Below, piece by piece: positions 7,683 through 16,968 of a DNA stretch of 24,405 nt; position 1 is the stretch's first letter; the number at the start of each line of letters is the position of its first letter. Made by a program: the position numbers and the translations under genes. The DNA lies in NCBI GenBank assembly GCA_002371675.1, contig DFGE01000003.1:1-24405 (forward strand), given 5' to 3'. Below the pieces are notes generated by a model. It saw only the letters and a program-made list of their open reading frames with translations, was not told where the DNA came from and did no database searches. The stretch comes from Clostridiales bacterium UBA3758. GTDB lineage: Bacteria > Bacillota > Clostridia > Oscillospirales > Oscillospiraceae.

Positions 7683-7880
7683 ATGCGGAAGAAATGCTCC
7701 TGCAAGCTGCTCAAACTGCTGGGCAAGCTCCTCGGCAAGGTCGCGCTCATCGGTCTGATCGGCTTCGTGCTCACCTTCGCCCTCTACATCACCAACGGCG
7801 AGAACAAGCTGATCTACTACGTGATCCGCCCCTGGCTCAACAAGCACTACGACTCTCAGGTTCGCGACCGCAAGGTCTGA
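7683..7880 (+). CDS. Small single-pass membrane protein, unknown
   Basis: A 65-residue basic protein with a cysteine pair near the N-terminus (KKCSCK, residues 3-8), an amphipathic LLKLLGKLLGK stretch, one transmembrane helix at about 18-38 and a charged C-terminus. It follows the dehydratase subunit by 16 bases with a clear AAAGGAG site, so it is translated from the same message. I do not recognise a family. Its place suggests a membrane anchor or accessory for the dehydratase complex, but this is inference only. Confidence 0.72.
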   Translation: MRKKCSCKLLKLLGKLLGKVALIGLIGFVLTFALYITNGENKLIYYVIRPWLNKHYDSQVRDRKV

Positions 7881-7892
7881 CCTGGCTCCCGA

Positions 7893-7917
7893 CGAAAAAC
7901 ACGCTCCCAAGGGCGTG
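7893..7917 (-). terminator. Terminator for the hemZ/uridine-kinase-like operon
   Basis: On the minus strand CACGCCC-TT-GGGAGCGTG is followed by TTTTT. It is the left, outward-facing end of the long palindrome at 7893-8210, and would stop transcription arriving from the minus-strand genes. Confidence 0.65.
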
Positions 7918-8178
7918 CAAGTTAGGGATACGGCAGCCTGAAAAAGGATCTTTTCCCGTCATGCTTCGTTGAAAATGCTCGAAATACATTTCCAGTATTT
8001 CTGCGCTTTTCGCCTCGCCTGACAGAAAAATCTCTCTTTTTCAGGTCAGGACAGTTTTGAGCGAAGAGTTTTTTCAGGCAAAAAGAAAAATTGCGGGAAT
8101 ACTTGTGTGTATTTCCGCAATTTTTCATGAAGCACGGGCGGAAAAGGCCCGCGCAAAACCTGTCGTCTCCCTAATTTG

Positions 8179-8207
8179 CACGCCCCTATGCAGGGAGCGT
8201 GTTTTTT
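8179..8207 (+). terminator. Terminator for the dehydratase operon
   Basis: CACGC-CCCT-ATGC-AGGG-AGCGTG, with one bulged base, is followed by six T residues on the plus strand. It is the right, outward-facing end of the palindrome at 7893-8210. If used, the dehydratase message would carry both arms of the palindrome in its 3' end. Confidence 0.7.
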
Positions 8208-8229
8208 GCGTTGTTTCGTTTTCGCGGTA

Positions 8230-9165
8230 TCAGGATCCGTATATGCCGCCGCCGATGAACTCGCGGATCAGGGAGTCCGGCGCGACATCGTCCTCGTCGA
8301 TATGGCCGAAGAGCTGGATGGCGGGCAGGACGGCGCGCAGCTCCTCATAGCGCTCGATCCCCTCTGGGACAGTCTGAAAGAGCTTCGTGGCCGTCGCATT
8401 GAAGACCGCCGGCTCGTAGGGCAGCGAGGTGTCGAATTGGAAATCCGCCTTGTCCTTGAAGGGCGAGATAAAGAGCTTCTCGCCTCGGCGGACGTTGGCC
8501 CACATGGCCATGGTGACGGCCGGGTCGGAGCCGCGGAACTTGAAATCCCGCACGGTGCGGCGCACAAGGCGGAACCAGGTGCGCTTGAAGACGACAGCGT
8601 TTTCAAATTCCACGTCGCTGCGGGCGGAGACATAGAGCTTGAAGGCCTCCGGGTGCTTCTCGGTGATCATGTCGTTGAGCGCATGGATACCCTCGAAGAC
8701 CACGACCTCGTCCTTCCCCAGCTTGAGGGACTTGGACGGCTCCTGGATGCGCATCTGGCGGGAGAACTCGTACTTCGGCACATAGATGCGCTCCCCCTTT
8801 GCCAGCTGCGTGAAGTGCATGTTGAGCAGCTCCATATCCAGGCAGAGCGGGCTCTCCAGGTCGATCTCCCCCTCCGGGGTGCGCGGAGCGGTCTCCCGGT
8901 CGACGGTCTTGAAATAGTCATCCATCGCCACATAGTGCGACTTCACGCCCCGCTTCTCGAGCGCCTGCGCGATCTTCATGGCCGTGGTGGTCTTGCCGGA
9001 GCCTGAGGGTCCGGACAGCAGCACGATCGGGCTGCGCGAGCGGTTGTTCAATATCAGTTCCGCCGCTGCTTCCACGCGGCTGTGGTAGCGTGCGTCGGCC
9101 TCCTCCATAAAGCCCTTCGGGTCGGAGACGGTGCGGAAATTCAGTTCTGAGAGCTGGTAAGCCAT
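8230..9165 (-). CDS. Uridine kinase-like / PRK-family nucleoside kinase
   Basis: A 311-residue P-loop kinase of the uridine kinase/phosphoribulokinase family. Walker A is GPSGSGKTT at 52-60; the family's MDDYFK motif is at 81-86, PKYEFSR at 130-136, and VVVFEGIHALND (about 154-165) corresponds to the conserved 'EGIHAL' strand. The expected reaction is ATP-dependent 5'-phosphorylation of uridine/cytidine in pyrimidine salvage, but an N-terminal extension of about 45 residues and a C-terminal extension set it apart from housekeeping Udk (about 210 residues). The true substrate is therefore open. The ATG overlaps the end of hemZ by 25 bases and has an AGGAGGG site 8 bases upstream, inside hemZ. 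Confidence 0.87.
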   Translation of the reverse strand: MAYQLSELNFRTVSDPKGFMEEADARYHSRVEAAAELILNNRSRSPIVLLSGPSGSGKTTTAMKIAQALEKRGVKSHYVAMDDYFKTVDRETAPRTPEGEIDLESPLCLDMELLNMHFTQLAKGERIYVPKYEFSRQMRIQEPSKSLKLGKDEVVVFEGIHALNDMITEKHPEAFKLYVSARSDVEFENAVVFKRTWFRLVRRTVRDFKFRGSDPAVTMAMWANVRRGEKLFISPFKDKADFQFDTSLPYEPAVFNATATKLFQTVPEGIERYEELRAVLPAIQLFGHIDEDDVAPDSLIREFIGGGIYGS

Positions 9166-10643
9166 GTGATTCCCTCCTGTCGATAGAATTCGCCGATCTT
9201 CTCCTTGTCGGCGCAGGTCTTTTCGATGCTGTTGACGTATTCGAGCGGGTATTTCGGCGCCATGAGGCGGATGTTCCGGCCCTCGCCGGGGGCGATGAGC
9301 TTGGTGGAGCCGCCGCCGCCCATCGCGAGGATCGAGCAGAGCTCCTCCATGATGCAGATGTTATAGAGATTCTCATAGCCGGGCTTCGTCCAGCCGACGT
9401 TCTCAAAGCCGCCCGACATGAACTTCTGCCGGTAGAGATAATAGGGACTGTAGCCGGCGCCGCGCAGACGCGCCATCGCCTCGTCGAGCATGGCGGAGAC
9501 CGCCTCGCCGTCCGGCAGCGCAGCGCCCTCGAGGGTGATGCGGCTGCCCTTTTTGAGCGAGAGCGTGTGCACGGTGATGTTTTCCGGCGCGAGCGAGAGC
9601 ACCGCGTCGAGCGTATGGGAGAAGCCCGCAGGACTGTCCCCGGGCAGGCCTGCGATAAGATCCATGTTGACGCTCATTCCGCCTACCCTGCGCACCAGCT
9701 CCAGCGCGGAGACGATCTGCGCCGCGCTGTGCTTGCGGCCGATGGTCTCCAGCACGGCGTCCGACATGGTCTGCGGATTGACGCTCACGCGGTCGACCCC
9801 ATTGGCGCGCAGAACACGCAGCTTTTCCTCGGTTATGGTGTCGGGCCGGCCGGCCTCGACGGTGTATTCCCGCAGATGGGAGAGGTCGAACTCCGCTTCC
9901 AGCCGCGAGCAGAGCCGCTCCAGCTGCGCCGCGGAGAGCGTGGTGGGCGTGCCGCCGCCGAAGTAGATCGACAGTACCCGCAGCCCCAGCGCCTTCACCT
10001 GTGCGGCGACGGCGGCGAGCTCCCGCTCCAGCGCCTCAAGAAAAGGCGGGATCAGCTTCATGCTCTTCTCCACGGACTGGCTCACGAAGCTGCAGTAGGA
10101 GCAGCGCGTCGGGCAGAACGGGATGCCCACATAGAGGCAGACGTCCTGCGGCGCCATGGAGCGCTCCGCCGCAAGGGTGTAGCGGCTCGCGTCCAGACAG
10201 AGGACGGCGCGTTCTGCGCTCACGTCGAACTCCTCGCGGAACTGCCGCAGCGCTTCCTCTTCGCCGAGGCCCTGCCGCTGCAGCGCGCAGAGGAGCTTGC
10301 CGGGCCGCACGCCCGTGAGCCCGCCCCAGGCGGGTCTGGCATGCCCCGCGGCGAGCGCTGCGCGGTACATGGCGTTCTTGACCAGTCGCTGGCATTTCCG
10401 ATCCGTCTCCAGTTGAGAACGGAGCGCGTCGCTGCGGACAGCAGCACGGCCGTGAAAGCGCCGCCCGTCCCGGACGAGCAGGCAGGTCGCCGTCGTGAAG
10501 CGCGCGCCGCGGCTGAGCCGGATCTCCATCCGCTCTCCCTCCGGCTTCCCCGCCGGGTAGACGGGACGCTCGTCGGGATAGAGCGTCAGCAGCATCTGCT
10601 CCACCGCATATTTATATTCGTGATCCCGCAGATATAGCCTCAT
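9141..10643 (-). CDS. hemZ: Coproporphyrinogen dehydrogenase HemZ (radical SAM)
   Basis: A 500-residue radical SAM enzyme of the HemN/HemZ class that would convert coproporphyrinogen III to protoporphyrinogen IX without oxygen. The cluster motif is C177-TR-C181-SY-C184 in the order PFCPTRCSYCSF, followed by YFGGGTPTTLS (about 227-237) and the TVEAGRPDTIT strand. The N-terminal domain of about 165 residues before the radical SAM core is characteristic of HemZ and absent from HemN. Other heme genes are not in the window, so a role as a general HemW-like protein cannot be excluded, though the N-terminal domain favours HemZ. ATG at 10643 has an AAAGG site. It is the first gene of a two-gene unit. 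Confidence 0.9.
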   Translation of the reverse strand: MRLYLRDHEYKYAVEQMLLTLYPDERPVYPAGKPEGERMEIRLSRGARFTTATCLLVRDGRRFHGRAAVRSDALRSQLETDRKCQRLVKNAMYRAALAAGHARPAWGGLTGVRPGKLLCALQRQGLGEEEALRQFREEFDVSAERAVLCLDASRYTLAAERSMAPQDVCLYVGIPFCPTRCSYCSFVSQSVEKSMKLIPPFLEALERELAAVAAQVKALGLRVLSIYFGGGTPTTLSAAQLERLCSRLEAEFDLSHLREYTVEAGRPDTITEEKLRVLRANGVDRVSVNPQTMSDAVLETIGRKHSAAQIVSALELVRRVGGMSVNMDLIAGLPGDSPAGFSHTLDAVLSLAPENITVHTLSLKKGSRITLEGAALPDGEAVSAMLDEAMARLRGAGYSPYYLYRQKFMSGGFENVGWTKPGYENLYNICIMEELCSILAMGGGGSTKLIAPGEGRNIRLMAPKYPLEYVNSIEKTCADKEKIGEFYRQEGITWLTSSQN

Positions 10644-10699
10644 TCTTTTTTCCTTTGCCGAATCTTATGTCATTTTATCATTATATTGGTATATTGGTA

Positions 10700-10728
10700 A
10701 TTATAGCAAATACGCTTTGAAAAAACAA
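10700..10728 (-). promoter_or_regulatory. hemZ promoter with extended -10
   Basis: On the minus strand TTGTTT (10728-10723), a 17-base spacer and TGC-TATAAT (-10 at 10705-10700) are present. The -10 is consensus and extended, compensating for the weak -35. The leader to the ATG is about 50 bases of AT-rich sequence. Confidence 0.78.
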
Positions 10729-10835
10729 CGAGTTTTCCGCGTCATCTCGCCTTTTTTCGCTGTTTTCGCTCATTTCCGGGAATTCTTCCGTTCATCCCTT
10801 TCAATATTTCTTTTAACTTTTTTAATAATAAAGGC

Positions 10836-10864
10836 TTGAAATCGCCCAAAATATATAGTATTAT
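10836..10864 (+). promoter_or_regulatory. Promoter of the CarD-like gene
   Basis: TTGAAA (10836-10841), a 17-base spacer and TATTAT (10859-10864). It is divergent from the hemZ promoter with about 107 bases between the two -35 boxes. A purine-rich GTGGGGGA stretch before the ATG at 10899 serves as ribosome site. Confidence 0.75.
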
Positions 10865-10898
10865 AGTACCATAAGTTATAGAGTGGGGGATATTATCG

Positions 10899-11393
10899 AT
10901 GTATCAGGTCGGAGATAAAATCGTATACGGGGAGAACGGTGTGTGCACAATCGTGTGCATCGCGCCGCTGAATGTCAGCGGCGCCTCGCGCGACAGGCTC
11001 TATTATCACCTTTCGCCGCTGATCGGGAGCGGGACCTATTTCGCTCCTGTGGACACTACGGCTTTCATGCGCCCCGTCATGAGCCGGGAAGAAGCCGAGG
11101 CTCTGATCGACCGCATGCCGGAGATCGAGCCAGCCATCTGCAAGGACAGCCGCTTCAATCACGTGGACGCGTTTTACAAGGATCTTTTCCGCACGCACAG
11201 CTGCGATGCGCTGGTCTCCATCGTCAAGGGGCTGCGGCAGCGCATGGGCGAGCGCAAAACCCGCTCGAGCCGCGCAGAATCGACGATGAAGCGCGCGAAG
11301 GACATGCTCAACGGCGAGCTCTCCGTCGCGCTGGATCTGGATCTGCGGGACGTGGATGATTACGTGCGCAGCCGCATCGGAGCGGGCTCCTGA
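10899..11393 (+). CDS. CarD/CdnL-family transcriptional regulator
   Basis: A 164-residue protein of the CarD_CdnL_TRCF family. The N-terminal 55 residues (MYQVGDKIVYGENGVCTI... to YFAPVD) form the RNA-polymerase-interaction domain seen in CarD and Mfd, and the rest is a helical, basic DNA-binding region, including the KGLRQRMGERKTRSS stretch around 110-124. CarD proteins bind the polymerase beta subunit and stabilise the open complex, often at rRNA promoters. In place of the usual glycine-rich beta hairpin linker it has a short IGSG turn at 42-45. It stands alone between its own promoter and a bidirectional terminator, so it is probably monocistronic. Confidence 0.9.
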   Translation: MYQVGDKIVYGENGVCTIVCIAPLNVSGASRDRLYYHLSPLIGSGTYFAPVDTTAFMRPVMSREEAEALIDRMPEIEPAICKDSRFNHVDAFYKDLFRTHSCDALVSIVKGLRQRMGERKTRSSRAESTMKRAKDMLNGELSVALDLDLRDVDDYVRSRIGAGS

Positions 11394-11422
11394 GCCTTCC
11401 CTGTCAACAGCTGCAGCCAGGA

Positions 11423-11464
11423 AAAACCCCGGAACGATTCTCTTTGAATCGTTCCGGGGTTTTC
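11423..11464. terminator. Bidirectional intrinsic terminator
   Basis: A perfect 18-base stem (11423-11440 with 11446-11463) on a TCTTT loop lies between convergent genes. The stem ends in AAAA/TTTT and is flanked by T-rich sequence on both strands, so it can end both the CarD transcript (plus) and the dgt-dnaG-rpoD-FAH transcript (minus). Confidence 0.93.
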
Positions 11465-11484
11465 TTCGTTTTAACGCAGGCGCG

Positions 11485-12327
11485 TCAGTCCGTCATCTCC
11501 GTGAGCAGCGTACCGATGCCCTCGATCTCGACGCGGATGACGTCCCCCGGCTCGATCCAGCGGCGCTTGTCCTCCCGCTGCTCGAGCGCAACACCGCTCG
11601 GCGTGCCGGTGAAGATGAGGTCACCGGGCTGGAGGCGCACATAATGCGAGGCGAAGGAGACGATCTCGGCGCAGGAGAAGATCATATCCGTGCTCAGGCC
11701 GTCCTGGCGGAGTTCTCCGTTTACATAACTCCGGATCGCGTGCGGCTCATCGGGGTCGAATTCGTCCGCCGTCACGATATAGGGGCCGCAGGGGCCGAAG
11801 CCGGGCATGTCCTTGCCGATGAGCCACTGGCTCGTGAGCATCTGCGCGCTGCGGCAGCTGAGATCGTTGCCGCAGGTGTAGCCGAAGATGCATTTCTTCG
11901 CCTCCTCGACGCTGACTCCCCAGGCCGTCATGCCGATCACAATGACAAGCTCCGCCTCGTAGTCGTAGCTCGTCTCCCAGGCGGGAAGCGAGACCTTTGC
12001 GCCGCTCGGAACCAGCGCATCGGGGAACTTGGAGAACAGCACCGGGTGCTCCGGAAGCTGCATATGGATGCCTTCTGTGTGCTTTTTGTAGTTGAGACCC
12101 ACGCAGAGGATCTTCCCCGGACGCTCGACGACGTTGGCAAAGCGCGGGTTTTCCACAACGGGGAGACTTTCGTCTTCTCCATAGAGCCGCAGGCGTCCAT
12201 GGCCGACTCCCGTGATGACATGCTCCATGCCGAACGGCATGCCCGCCTTCGCCGCGTCGATAATGCCGCGCGCAGTCACCAGGCCTACATGTACGCCCTC
12301 CGGCGTCTCGATCCTGCAGAGCTTCAT
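11485..12327 (-). CDS. Fumarylacetoacetate hydrolase (FAH) family protein
   Basis: A 280-residue enzyme with the FAH-type C-terminal catalytic domain. The sequence CVGLNYKKHTEG (75-86) and the metal ligands E124 and E126 in YDYEAELV and D155 in TCGNDLS are visible, as is GKDMPGFGPCGPYIV (171-185) and the FTGTPSGV strand (239-246). Family members hydrolyse or decarboxylate 2-oxo acid-type substrates, for instance acylpyruvates or oxaloacetate, using Mg2+; the substrate here is not known. The open frame extends to 12399, but the ATG at 12327 has an AAAGGAG site and the family homology starts there. The gene follows rpoD by 80 bases on the same strand with no terminator seen between them, so read-through from the rpoD block is likely. 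Confidence 0.9.
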   Translation of the reverse strand: MKLCRIETPEGVHVGLVTARGIIDAAKAGMPFGMEHVITGVGHGRLRLYGEDESLPVVENPRFANVVERPGKILCVGLNYKKHTEGIHMQLPEHPVLFSKFPDALVPSGAKVSLPAWETSYDYEAELVIVIGMTAWGVSVEEAKKCIFGYTCGNDLSCRSAQMLTSQWLIGKDMPGFGPCGPYIVTADEFDPDEPHAIRSYVNGELRQDGLSTDMIFSCAEIVSFASHYVRLQPGDLIFTGTPSGVALEQREDKRRWIEPGDVIRVEIEGIGTLLTEMTD

Positions 12328-12407
12328 GTGTATGTCTCTCCTTTCGGGTAATACAAGCGCGATCCCGCACAGCGGCGGCAGAACGCGCCGCCCCTGCAAG
12401 ATTCAGC

Positions 12408-13892
<1,485 letters not shown>

Positions 13893-13918
13893 CTGTGGGT
13901 ACCCCTTTCGTTTTCTCT

Positions 13919-13947
13919 GTCATTCTCTGCATGCCTGCGCATGTCAA
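13919..13947 (-). promoter_or_regulatory. Possible internal promoter ahead of rpoD
   Basis: On the minus strand a consensus TTGACA (13947-13942) is followed after 17 bases by AATGAC (13924-13919), which matches the -10 consensus at only three positions. Many rpoD genes have an extra promoter between dnaG and rpoD, which is why it is listed despite the weak -10. Confidence 0.3.
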
Positions 13948-14032
13948 GGGTGATCTCGCACCGTCTGTCACAGGCGGGCGATTATTATTTTTGTTAAGTC
14001 CAAGGATCCTGCTGCTTGCAGCTTTCCTTGCT

Positions 14033-15778
14033 TCAGCCGTCCTTATAGCCTTTTCCGCTCCGGCGGTACTTGTCCGCCTGTTCGCGCAGGCTCAGGGAGC
14101 TCCCGCCGCCGGCGCTCTCGCGGATCTTGCGGATGTAATCCCGCATCGCCTGCTCGCTGTTGGCCAGGCGCTCGGGCTTGTCCTGCAGGGAGATGAGCAG
14201 GCTGAGCTGTTCGCTGCTCAGCACCCCGCTCAGCATGGCGGGATTCACCGATTCATGCCGCGCGATGCGCTCGCGCAGGACATGGTAGATCTCCCGCAGC
14301 GCCGGCGCGGTGAACTCCTCCTCCCCCGGCAGCTCCAGCTTGACGCCGAGCTCCGGCTCGAAGGACAGCAGACGGATCACGCCCTCCTCCCCGACCGCGG
14401 AAGAGAGATTGTCATAGCGCGGCTTCTTCTCGCCGGAGGCCGGGCGCTTTTCCACGCGCATCGCCTCGCGCTGCTCGCTGCCGCGCGCATGGCGCAGCAG
14501 GCGCTTGTGCCGCGCCTCCACGTCGGTCAGCACAGCCTGCTCCTTGACCTCCACCATGGCGGCGAGCTTCGCCGCGTAGATCTCCCGGCGGGTGGATTCC
14601 GGCAGCCGTGCCACGATGTCATAGGCCTCGTCGAGGAAGGCGAGCTTCTGCTCCGTGTCGCTGAGGTCGTAGTTTCGGGCGAGGGTATTCAGGCGGTAAT
14701 CCACCTGGTTTTCCGAGCCCTCCAGCAGCTTGCGGAAGGCCTCGGCGCCCCTGGTCTTGATAAACTCATCCGGGTCCTTGGCGCCCGTCATGCGCAGCAC
14801 GCGCACCTTGAGGTCGAGCTTTTCCAGGATGCCGATGGCGCGCTGGGAGGCCTTGAGGCCCGCGCCGTCGCTGTCGTAGGCGATGATGACCTCATTGGTG
14901 TAGCGCGAGATGAGCCGCGCCTGCTCCGCGGTCAGCGAGGTGCCGAGCGAGGCGACGGCGGAATCGAAGCCCGCCTGGTGCAGCGACACCACGTCTATGT
15001 TGCCCTCTGTGAGAAGAATATATCCGCTTTTTGATTTTTTCGCAAGATTCAGGGCGAAAAGGTTGCGGCTCTTGTTGAACACGAGGGTCTCGGGGCTGTT
15101 CATGTACTTGGGCTCCCCGTCGCCGAGGATACGGCCGGAAAAGCCGATCACGTTCCCGCGCACATCGATGACGGGGAACATGAGACGGTTGCGGAAGGTG
15201 TCGTAAAAGCCGGCGGACTTGCCGCGGCGCACCAGCCCCGCGTCCGCCAGCTCGAGGTCCGTAAAGCCCTCGGCGCGCATGGCCTTCTCAAGACTGTCCC
15301 AGCTGTCTGGCGCGGCGCCCAGGCCGAAGCGGCGCGCGACCTCCGGGGAGATCTGCCGCCGGGCCATATACTCGCAGGCGGCGCGGCCGCCCTCGGTCGA
15401 GAGCTGGCTGTAGAAAAAGCGCGCAGCCGCCTTGTTGAGCGCGAGCATCCTGGCGCGTCTGCGGCTCTCGGCGTCGTTGGTCTCCTCGGGCAGCGTCATG
15501 CCCGCACGGCGCGCGAGGAAGGCCACGGCGTCGCGGTAGCCGAGATTCTCAATCTCCATGATGAAGCTGATGACGCCGCCGCCCTTGCCGCAGCCGAAGC
15601 AGTGGTATATCTGCTTGTCCGGCGAGACGGAGAAGGAGGGTGTCTTCTCGCTGTGGAAGGGGCAGAGGCCGAAGAGGTTGGCTCCGCTCTTCTTGCCCAG
15701 GCGCACATAGGAGGACACGACGTCAACGATGTCGCTGCGCTCGACCAGCTCCTCTATGAACTTTTCCGGGATGGGCAA
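14033..15778 (-). CDS. dnaG: DNA primase DnaG
   Basis: A 581-residue primase that lays RNA primers at the replication fork. The N-terminal CHC2 zinc ribbon has ligands C39, H42, C60 and C63 (CPFHSEKTPSFSVSPDK...HCFGCGKGG). The catalytic core follows, with the TOPRIM acidic residues E258 (LLTEGNID) and D302/D304 (AYDSDGAG). The C-terminal 120 residues are the helicase-interaction region. The start is TTG: an AGGAGG site sits exactly 8 bases upstream (15787-15792), the first residues MPIPEKFIEEL match other primases, and no ATG or GTG in the frame is better placed. It lies 57 bases after dgt. Confidence 0.96.
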   Translation of the reverse strand: MPIPEKFIEELVERSDIVDVVSSYVRLGKKSGANLFGLCPFHSEKTPSFSVSPDKQIYHCFGCGKGGGVISFIMEIENLGYRDAVAFLARRAGMTLPEETNDAESRRRARMLALNKAAARFFYSQLSTEGGRAACEYMARRQISPEVARRFGLGAAPDSWDSLEKAMRAEGFTDLELADAGLVRRGKSAGFYDTFRNRLMFPVIDVRGNVIGFSGRILGDGEPKYMNSPETLVFNKSRNLFALNLAKKSKSGYILLTEGNIDVVSLHQAGFDSAVASLGTSLTAEQARLISRYTNEVIIAYDSDGAGLKASQRAIGILEKLDLKVRVLRMTGAKDPDEFIKTRGAEAFRKLLEGSENQVDYRLNTLARNYDLSDTEQKLAFLDEAYDIVARLPESTRREIYAAKLAAMVEVKEQAVLTDVEARHKRLLRHARGSEQREAMRVEKRPASGEKKPRYDNLSSAVGEEGVIRLLSFEPELGVKLELPGEEEFTAPALREIYHVLRERIARHESVNPAMLSGVLSSEQLSLLISLQDKPERLANSEQAMRDYIRKIRESAGGGSSLSLREQADKYRRSGKGYKDG

Positions 15779-15835
15779 GGCGCTCGCCTCCTCTCTCTGT
15801 TTTTCTCAGCGGTCGGCCGGGGCCGACCTTGCCGC

Positions 15836-16840
15836 TCACTTCACGCTCCAGGCAAAGGGGATGAACAGCTCGCCGTATTTCTCCATGGCGTAGCCGTCGG
15901 TCATGCCGGAGATATAGTCGCAGGCGGCGCGGCCCACGCCCTCGCGCTCGGCGATGGGGTGAAGATCCTCCGGCAGCTTCTCCGGGTGCGTGCAGTAATA
16001 GCCGTACAGGCGCTCGAGAATCCCGTCCACCTTGCTCTCCTCGCTCTTGGCGATGGGATTGGTGTAAACGTCAGAATACATAAAACGATGGAAAAAGTCA
16101 AATGTCTGCTGCATTTGGGGGGACATGCGGAGCTCGCCGCCGCCGGAATTGGCGATCAGGTCGCTGATGAAGGCATTGATGCGCTCGCTGTTGCGCTCAC
16201 CGCAGCCGAGGCGGATCTGCTCCGGCACAGCCTCCGCCGTGAGCAGCCCCGCGCGGATCGAATCGTCCAGGTCGTGATTGATGTAGGCGATGCGGTCGCA
16301 AAGGCGCACGGCGATCGCCTCCAGCGTGTCGTCCTCCGCGCCATAGGTGTGGTGGAGGATGCCCATGCGCGTCTCATAGCAGAGGTTCAGCCCCTGCCCG
16401 TCGCGCTCGAGCCGGTCCACAACGCGAAGGCTCTGTTCGTAATGCTTGAAGCCGCCCTCGTAGATACGGTTGAGCGCGCGCTCGCCCGCGTGTCCGAAGG
16501 GCGTGTGACCCAGGTCATGCCCCAGGCCGATGGCCTCGGCGAGATCCTCGTTGAGCCCGAGCGCGCGCGCCACCGTGCGCGCCAGGCGCGTGACCTCGAG
16601 GGTGTGCGTCAGGCGGGTGCGGTAGTGGTCCCCCTCAGGCTGCAGGAAGACCTGCGTTTTATGCTTGAGGCGGCGGAAAGCCTTGCTGTGCGTGATGCGA
16701 TCCACATCCCGCTGGAAGCAGGTGCGGATGCTGCATTCCTCCTCCGGATGCAGTCTCCCCCGGGAGTTCTCCGCCCGAACCCCGTAGGGCCCGATCAGCA
16801 TTCGCTCAAGCTTCTCCCGCTCTCTCCGCGGACAATCCAT
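15836..16840 (-). CDS. dgt: Deoxyguanosinetriphosphate triphosphohydrolase-like protein
   Basis: A 334-residue HD-domain enzyme that would hydrolyse dGTP (or other dNTPs) to the nucleoside and triphosphate. Metal ligands of the HD domain are visible as H79 in RLTHTLEV, H108-D109 in GLGHDLGHTPFGHAGE and D190 in YINHDLDD. The N-terminal RDVDRITHSKAFRRL.HKTQVF segment is the conserved family signature for substrate binding. It matches the shorter, Firmicute-type dGTPase-like proteins rather than the 500-residue E. coli enzyme. A GGGGAGGG site precedes the ATG. In many Clostridia it lies directly upstream of dnaG, as here. I could not find a convincing promoter on the minus strand between 16841 and 16968. 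Confidence 0.93.
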   Translation of the reverse strand: MDCPRREREKLERMLIGPYGVRAENSRGRLHPEEECSIRTCFQRDVDRITHSKAFRRLKHKTQVFLQPEGDHYRTRLTHTLEVTRLARTVARALGLNEDLAEAIGLGHDLGHTPFGHAGERALNRIYEGGFKHYEQSLRVVDRLERDGQGLNLCYETRMGILHHTYGAEDDTLEAIAVRLCDRIAYINHDLDDSIRAGLLTAEAVPEQIRLGCGERNSERINAFISDLIANSGGGELRMSPQMQQTFDFFHRFMYSDVYTNPIAKSEESKVDGILERLYGYYCTHPEKLPEDLHPIAEREGVGRAACDYISGMTDGYAMEKYGELFIPFAWSVK

Positions 16841-16968
16841 GGCGCAGCCCTCCCCATTTTTTCTTTCATATACTTATTACGACGCAAAGCGGCTTTTCCC
16901 TTTTGTTCCCGTGAATTTTTTTCAAAAAAGTTTTTTCCCCTGTCCCTATTCTTATTCCATTCTCAAAT

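Larger units (their letters stand above)
7893..8210. repeat. Long imperfect inverted repeat (palindromic element, 318 bp)
   Basis: The left part is similar to the reverse complement of the right part over most of its length. At the ends AAAAACACGCTCCC (7895-7908) matches exactly on the other side (8194-8207), and GGGCGTGCAA-TTAGGGA (7911-7928) matches 8168-8185 with one mismatch. Similarity continues inward through a shared 'TGCTTC-TGAAAA' block and a GAAATAC/GTATTT hairpin in each arm. Local hairpins lie at 8018-8050 and 8088-8123, the latter a 15-base stem. The element fills nearly all of the 349-base gap between convergent genes (stops at 7880 and 8230), has no credible ORF, is AT-richer than its surroundings, and shows no clear target-site duplication. 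It may be a MITE-like insertion or two inverted copies of a repeat. Confidence 0.8.

Noticed and set aside
4827..7774. Two long minus-strand open frames opposite the dehydratase subunits
   Set aside because: Shadow frames of GC-rich genes; the sense frames show family motifs and proper ribosome sites.
12328..12399. 24-residue N-terminal extension of the FAH-family protein
   Set aside because: No ribosome site; the extension is not part of the FAH family, and the ATG at 12327 has AAAGGAG upstream.
12340..12405. GGCGGC/GCCGCC hairpin between rpoD and the FAH gene as a terminator
   Set aside because: The stem is only six bases and no T run follows on the minus strand.
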